Source: Pontibacter sp. Tf4
Lineage (GTDB): Bacteria; Bacteroidota; Bacteroidia; Cytophagales; Hymenobacteraceae
Reading direction: 5' to 3'
Assembly (NCBI RefSeq): GCF_014212495.1
Contig: NZ_JACKZC010000008.1
Coordinates: 186,001-250,000 of the forward strand
Length of the DNA stretch: 64,000 bases
Position 1 is the stretch's first letter. Every line of letters starts with the position of its first letter. A model generated the notes under the pieces. That model made no database searches. It had not been told where the DNA came from and was given only the letters and a program-made list of their open reading frames with translations. Below, piece after piece: positions 61,316 through 64,000 of this stretch. The position numbers and the translations under genes were made by a program.

Positions 61316-63277
61316 TTAGTTGGCAGTTGCCTTTTTCAGCACGATCTGCTCGGCATGTTTCGCGATGATCTGGTTATAGAACTCTTTCAGGAACGTATAT
61401 TCCGGGGCGTAAAACACAGGTTTGTTTATGCTTATGCGGCTCATTACCTGTAGCATATTGCCGTCCTGCTGCACTATAAACGTAAAGCGCCCCCCATTTT
61501 CCGGCAACGATATCACCGAACCTTTCGGGGCTTCATCTATCACATAGCCGGCCGGGATGGTAAACTTCGTGATAATGGTCTCATCTATAGGCGAAGCAAA
61601 ATCAACCGGGTACTGGCGCTCGTTCAGCTTAAACGGACTCTGTTTTTTGCCATGGCCAAGCAGCGGGCTCAGGTAAATGATGTCGGCCAGCTGTCCGGTA
61701 CCGCCAGAGCTTATGTCATAATTTATCTGGAAAGGCTCGCTTATCTTCTCGGTGTTGCCAAACGAAGGCTTGCCCAGTTTATAGTTACCGATCTCGCGCG
61801 TCAGTCTTTCAGCAAATTTATCTTCGCCTTCCTCGGCCAGTGTTTTGCGCAACGACAGGGCATAGTAGCCACCCGCCGATTCGGTGGTTTTTCCTAAAAG
61901 CTCGCCGGTAGGGCTAAAAGTTACATCTGTTGTTATAAACTGCGAGTAGTTTGCCGGTTTAAGGGCTACCCAACGGTTTTCTTTTCTTTTGATCAGGTGG
62001 CCCTCATCGTTCAGGGCACGTACCGGCAGCATCCCGAAAGGCATTAGGGGCTCGGTCGCATCCAGCAGTATTTCCTTGCCATCTACCACCACATGCGCCA
62101 GTACGTAGTTAAACTTATTGATCAGAGGAGAGCCTTTAGGCGGACGGCCGTTGCTGCGGGTACTTACCAATACCGGGTTGGCATCGAACGACGCTTCCTG
62201 CAGCATAGCCACCAGCATCAGGTTTATATCGGCAGCACTTCCGGTACGGGTATCGTAGGCTTTGCGCAGCGTGTTGGTTGCTAAGTAGTGGTACTTCCCG
62301 TTCCAGGTCATGCGGTCTTTCACGTGGTTATAGATAGCCTGCACCAGTTCTTCCTTCGTCTTATGCTGGGCTGTAAGCAATGCCAGCTCGTTCTTATAAT
62401 AGCCACTGCGGTTCAGCTGTTCCCCGAAGCGTTCGCTCAGCAACAGGTCTCTTGTTACGTCGTCCCAGTTTCCGGTCATGGTTTGCGGAGCCTGGCCCGG
62501 CAGGCGCACCTGCTGCAGCTCAAACTCTATCTTCGCCTGGAAATCCTTCATGGTCGTGATGTAGCTTTCTTCGCGCAGGGCAGGTATATCCTTCATCGCC
62601 CAGGTATAGGCATAGTTGATAATCTGCGTGCTTCCGGTAGCCTTGTTCGATTTGTCGCTATTGTACAACGGGTGATAACCCTGCATCAGAAACTTATAGT
62701 TAAAGATGTCAGGTATCTCGGCGCGGTACTCGCTCCACAGGGTTGGTATCGTTGTCTGGAATTCCCACTCGCGCAGGTTATAGGCAAAATCCGAAATGAT
62801 GGTATATTCCACATCTATCACAGAGCCGACTTTTACGTTTGGCATCGTGAACTTTTTAGAGTACCAGTTTTCGTTGTGCTGCTCATCAAACATGCTTTTG
62901 GCTTCCAGTTTATACTTCTGCACCTGGCCGTTTTCCAGGTTATAAGTAAAGCCTCTCACGTTAACAACTTTCTCTTTGTCGGCCCCTTTCATGTAGTAAG
63001 GCACCGCAAAATCGGCCCAGTCGTAGCCCGACTTTTTAAGTATTTTGATACGGATGTGACGCTCGGTAAAAACCTGCGTTTTGTGCGCAAACGAGAACCT
63101 GGAGTAACCGATATCCGACAGCACGATGGCATCGGCGGCTGTGTCCTGCGGGTACTGGGTCATCCGGAGCTCTTCGTCCGAGATCTTGCCAAACTTGGCG
63201 TCCTGTGCAAAAGCACTGGTTGTGGCAAACGCTATGCAGAGCGTAAGCCAGCACATAAGGGTAGAGGTCGCTTTCAT
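61316..63277 (-). CDS. DUF3857/transglutaminase-like protein lacking the catalytic cysteine
   Basis: 653 residues with a signal peptide ending near TSAFAQ. The layout is as in the gene before: DUF3857 (ERHIRIKILKKSGYDWADFAVPYY near residue 53), then a transglutaminase-like core. Here the segment that should carry the active cysteine reads DTRTGSAADINLMLVAMLQEASF near residue 350, with alanine in its place, while the His (VLAHVVVDGK) and Asp (LLDATEP) remain. It is probably not an enzyme. The C-terminal part is about 75 percent identical by eye to the next gene's visible end (both finish YNQIIAKHAEQIVLKKA-AN). Confidence 0.85.
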   Translation of the reverse strand: MKATSTLMCWLTLCIAFATTSAFAQDAKFGKISDEELRMTQYPQDTAADAIVLSDIGYSRFSFAHKTQVFTERHIRIKILKKSGYDWADFAVPYYMKGADKEKVVNVRGFTYNLENGQVQKYKLEAKSMFDEQHNENWYSKKFTMPNVKVGSVIDVEYTIISDFAYNLREWEFQTTIPTLWSEYRAEIPDIFNYKFLMQGYHPLYNSDKSNKATGSTQIINYAYTWAMKDIPALREESYITTMKDFQAKIEFELQQVRLPGQAPQTMTGNWDDVTRDLLLSERFGEQLNRSGYYKNELALLTAQHKTKEELVQAIYNHVKDRMTWNGKYHYLATNTLRKAYDTRTGSAADINLMLVAMLQEASFDANPVLVSTRSNGRPPKGSPLINKFNYVLAHVVVDGKEILLDATEPLMPFGMLPVRALNDEGHLIKRKENRWVALKPANYSQFITTDVTFSPTGELLGKTTESAGGYYALSLRKTLAEEGEDKFAERLTREIGNYKLGKPSFGNTEKISEPFQINYDISSGGTGQLADIIYLSPLLGHGKKQSPFKLNERQYPVDFASPIDETIITKFTIPAGYVIDEAPKGSVISLPENGGRFTFIVQQDGNMLQVMSRISINKPVFYAPEYTFLKEFYNQIIAKHAEQIVLKKATAN

Positions 63278-63291
63278 AAGCTATAAAAAGG

Positions 63292-64000
63292 TTAATTTGC
63301 TGATGCTTTTTTCAGCACGATCTGCTCGGCGTGCTTGGCAATGATCTGATTATAAAACTCTTTCAGGTATGGGTATTCCGGCACGTAGAACAAAGGCTTG
63401 CTGATGCTCATGCGGCTCATAACCTGCAGTTGGTTGCCGTTCTGTTGTACCATAAAAGTAAACCTTCCCCCATCTTCCGGCAACGACACCACAGCCCCCT
63501 TCGGTGCTTCGTCTACTACATAGCCATCCGGTATGGTATAGTTCGCAATTATGGTTTCATCTATAGGGTGGACAAAATCTACCGGATAAAGGCGCTCGTC
63601 CAGTTTCAGCGGGTTTTCGGTTTTTCCGAAGCTCAGCAGCGGGTTCAGGTAAATAATGTCGGTTAGCTGGCCCATGCCCCCGGAACTTACCTCGTAGTTG
63701 ATCTGCAAGGGTTTTCTAAGCTCATCTTTGGCCTGAATGGTAGGTTTTGCCAGTTTATAGTTACCGGCCTCACGGGCAAGGCTTTCGCTAAACTTTTCTT
63801 CGCCCTGTTCTGACAGTGCTTTCCTGAGCTCCAGCGCATAATAGCCCCCTGCCGATTCGCTCATTTTTCCGTTCAGTTCGCCTTGTGGTGTAAAAGCAGC
63901 CTCAATGGTTAAAAATTTAGAATGTGTGCCTGGTGTCAGCGCTATCCAACGGCTGGCGTTCGTTTTTATCAGGTGGCCTTCCGCGTTCAGTGCCCGTTCC
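63292..64000 (-). CDS. DUF3857-family protein, C-terminal part (cut by window edge)
   Basis: Open to the window edge without a stop; an internal ATG at 63864 is not the true start because the frame continues upstream as LNAEGHLIKTNASRWIALTP, collinear with the preceding paralogue's LNDEGHLIKRKENRWVALKP. The visible 235 residues cover the linker and the C-terminal beta domain (SAGGYYALELRKALSEQGEEKFSESLAREAGNYKL) and end FYNQIIAKHAEQIVLKKASAN. It is clearly a recent duplicate of the gene at 61316-63277. The transglutaminase core lies outside the window. Confidence 0.85.
   Translation of the reverse strand, partial: ERALNAEGHLIKTNASRWIALTPGTHSKFLTIEAAFTPQGELNGKMSESAGGYYALELRKALSEQGEEKFSESLAREAGNYKLAKPTIQAKDELRKPLQINYEVSSGGMGQLTDIIYLNPLLSFGKTENPLKLDERLYPVDFVHPIDETIIANYTIPDGYVVDEAPKGAVVSLPEDGGRFTFMVQQNGNQLQVMSRMSISKPLFYVPEYPYLKEFYNQIIAKHAEQIVLKKASAN

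Noticed and set aside
62288..63286. Long plus-strand reading frame of 332 codons
   Set aside because: It lies wholly opposite the DUF3857 gene, has no recognisable domain, and its composition is that of an antisense frame.

Overview
This window reads as chromosomal DNA of a Bacteroidota bacterium, most like Pontibacter or another member of the Hymenobacteraceae (Cytophagales). That is an inference. It rests on a type IX secretion sorting domain, PorV/PorQ-like and DUF5723-like outer-membrane proteins, a DUF5687 ABC permease, an S46 dipeptidyl-peptidase, a bS16 protein with a long tail, SigZ, and promoters with the Bacteroidetes -7 element TAnnTTTG. No rRNA, tRNA, CRISPR array, prophage or integrated plasmid was recognised.

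Layout. 0-5.4 kb: rseP (cut by the window edge), dxr, a frameshifted four-helix-bundle gene, a GH3-family enzyme, an OsmC protein and small membrane proteins. 5.4-8.7 kb: dnaA with a candidate origin (two DnaA boxes around an AT-rich stretch), then a 5'-nucleotidase split into two genes. 8.8-12.5 kb: a T9SS cargo protein, an M20 amidohydrolase and a DUF1232 protein. 12.5-16.6 kb: both subunits of methylmalonyl-CoA mutase; their chaperone meaB lies at 23.1 kb and an acyl-CoA carboxylase carboxyltransferase at 31.4 kb, so propionate/branched-chain carbon handling is spread through the window. 16.7-22.9 kb: a REP-associated transposase with its hairpin, small lipoproteins and exported proteins. 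25-31 kb: folB, a DivIVA protein coupled to a WD40 protein, a phosphopantetheinyl transferase, a redoxin, a methyltransferase and a SirB1-family protein. 33-40.4 kb: cell-envelope genes (MCE/MlaD, amidase, lptD), panB, a pseudouridine synthase and a desaturase. 41.4-43.8 kb: rpsP-rimM-trmD and rplS. 43.9-53.3 kb: a degenerate pyrophosphatase-like lipoprotein, an ABC exporter, yidD, an S46 peptidase, a GH20 hexosaminidase and a GIY-YIG gene. 53.4-58.7 kb: a PorQ-like/HhH-barrel pair and sigZ-arsN1-arsI. 58.8-64 kb: three tandem DUF3857/transglutaminase-like proteins, the last cut by the window edge.

The most striking feature is not a gene. The palindrome CTATAG, usually as ACTATAGTT, is scattered over the whole window in coding and non-coding DNA on both strands, far above chance, and is missing from genes expected to be highly expressed. 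Around it lie several families of small repeats: hairpins whose stems change by compensatory substitutions while their loops stay TCCT/AGGA; a pair of roughly 550-bp inverted composite elements with invariant islands; and inverted-repeat elements that exist both empty and carrying a small four-helix-bundle gene. These repeats fill nearly all long intergenic gaps.
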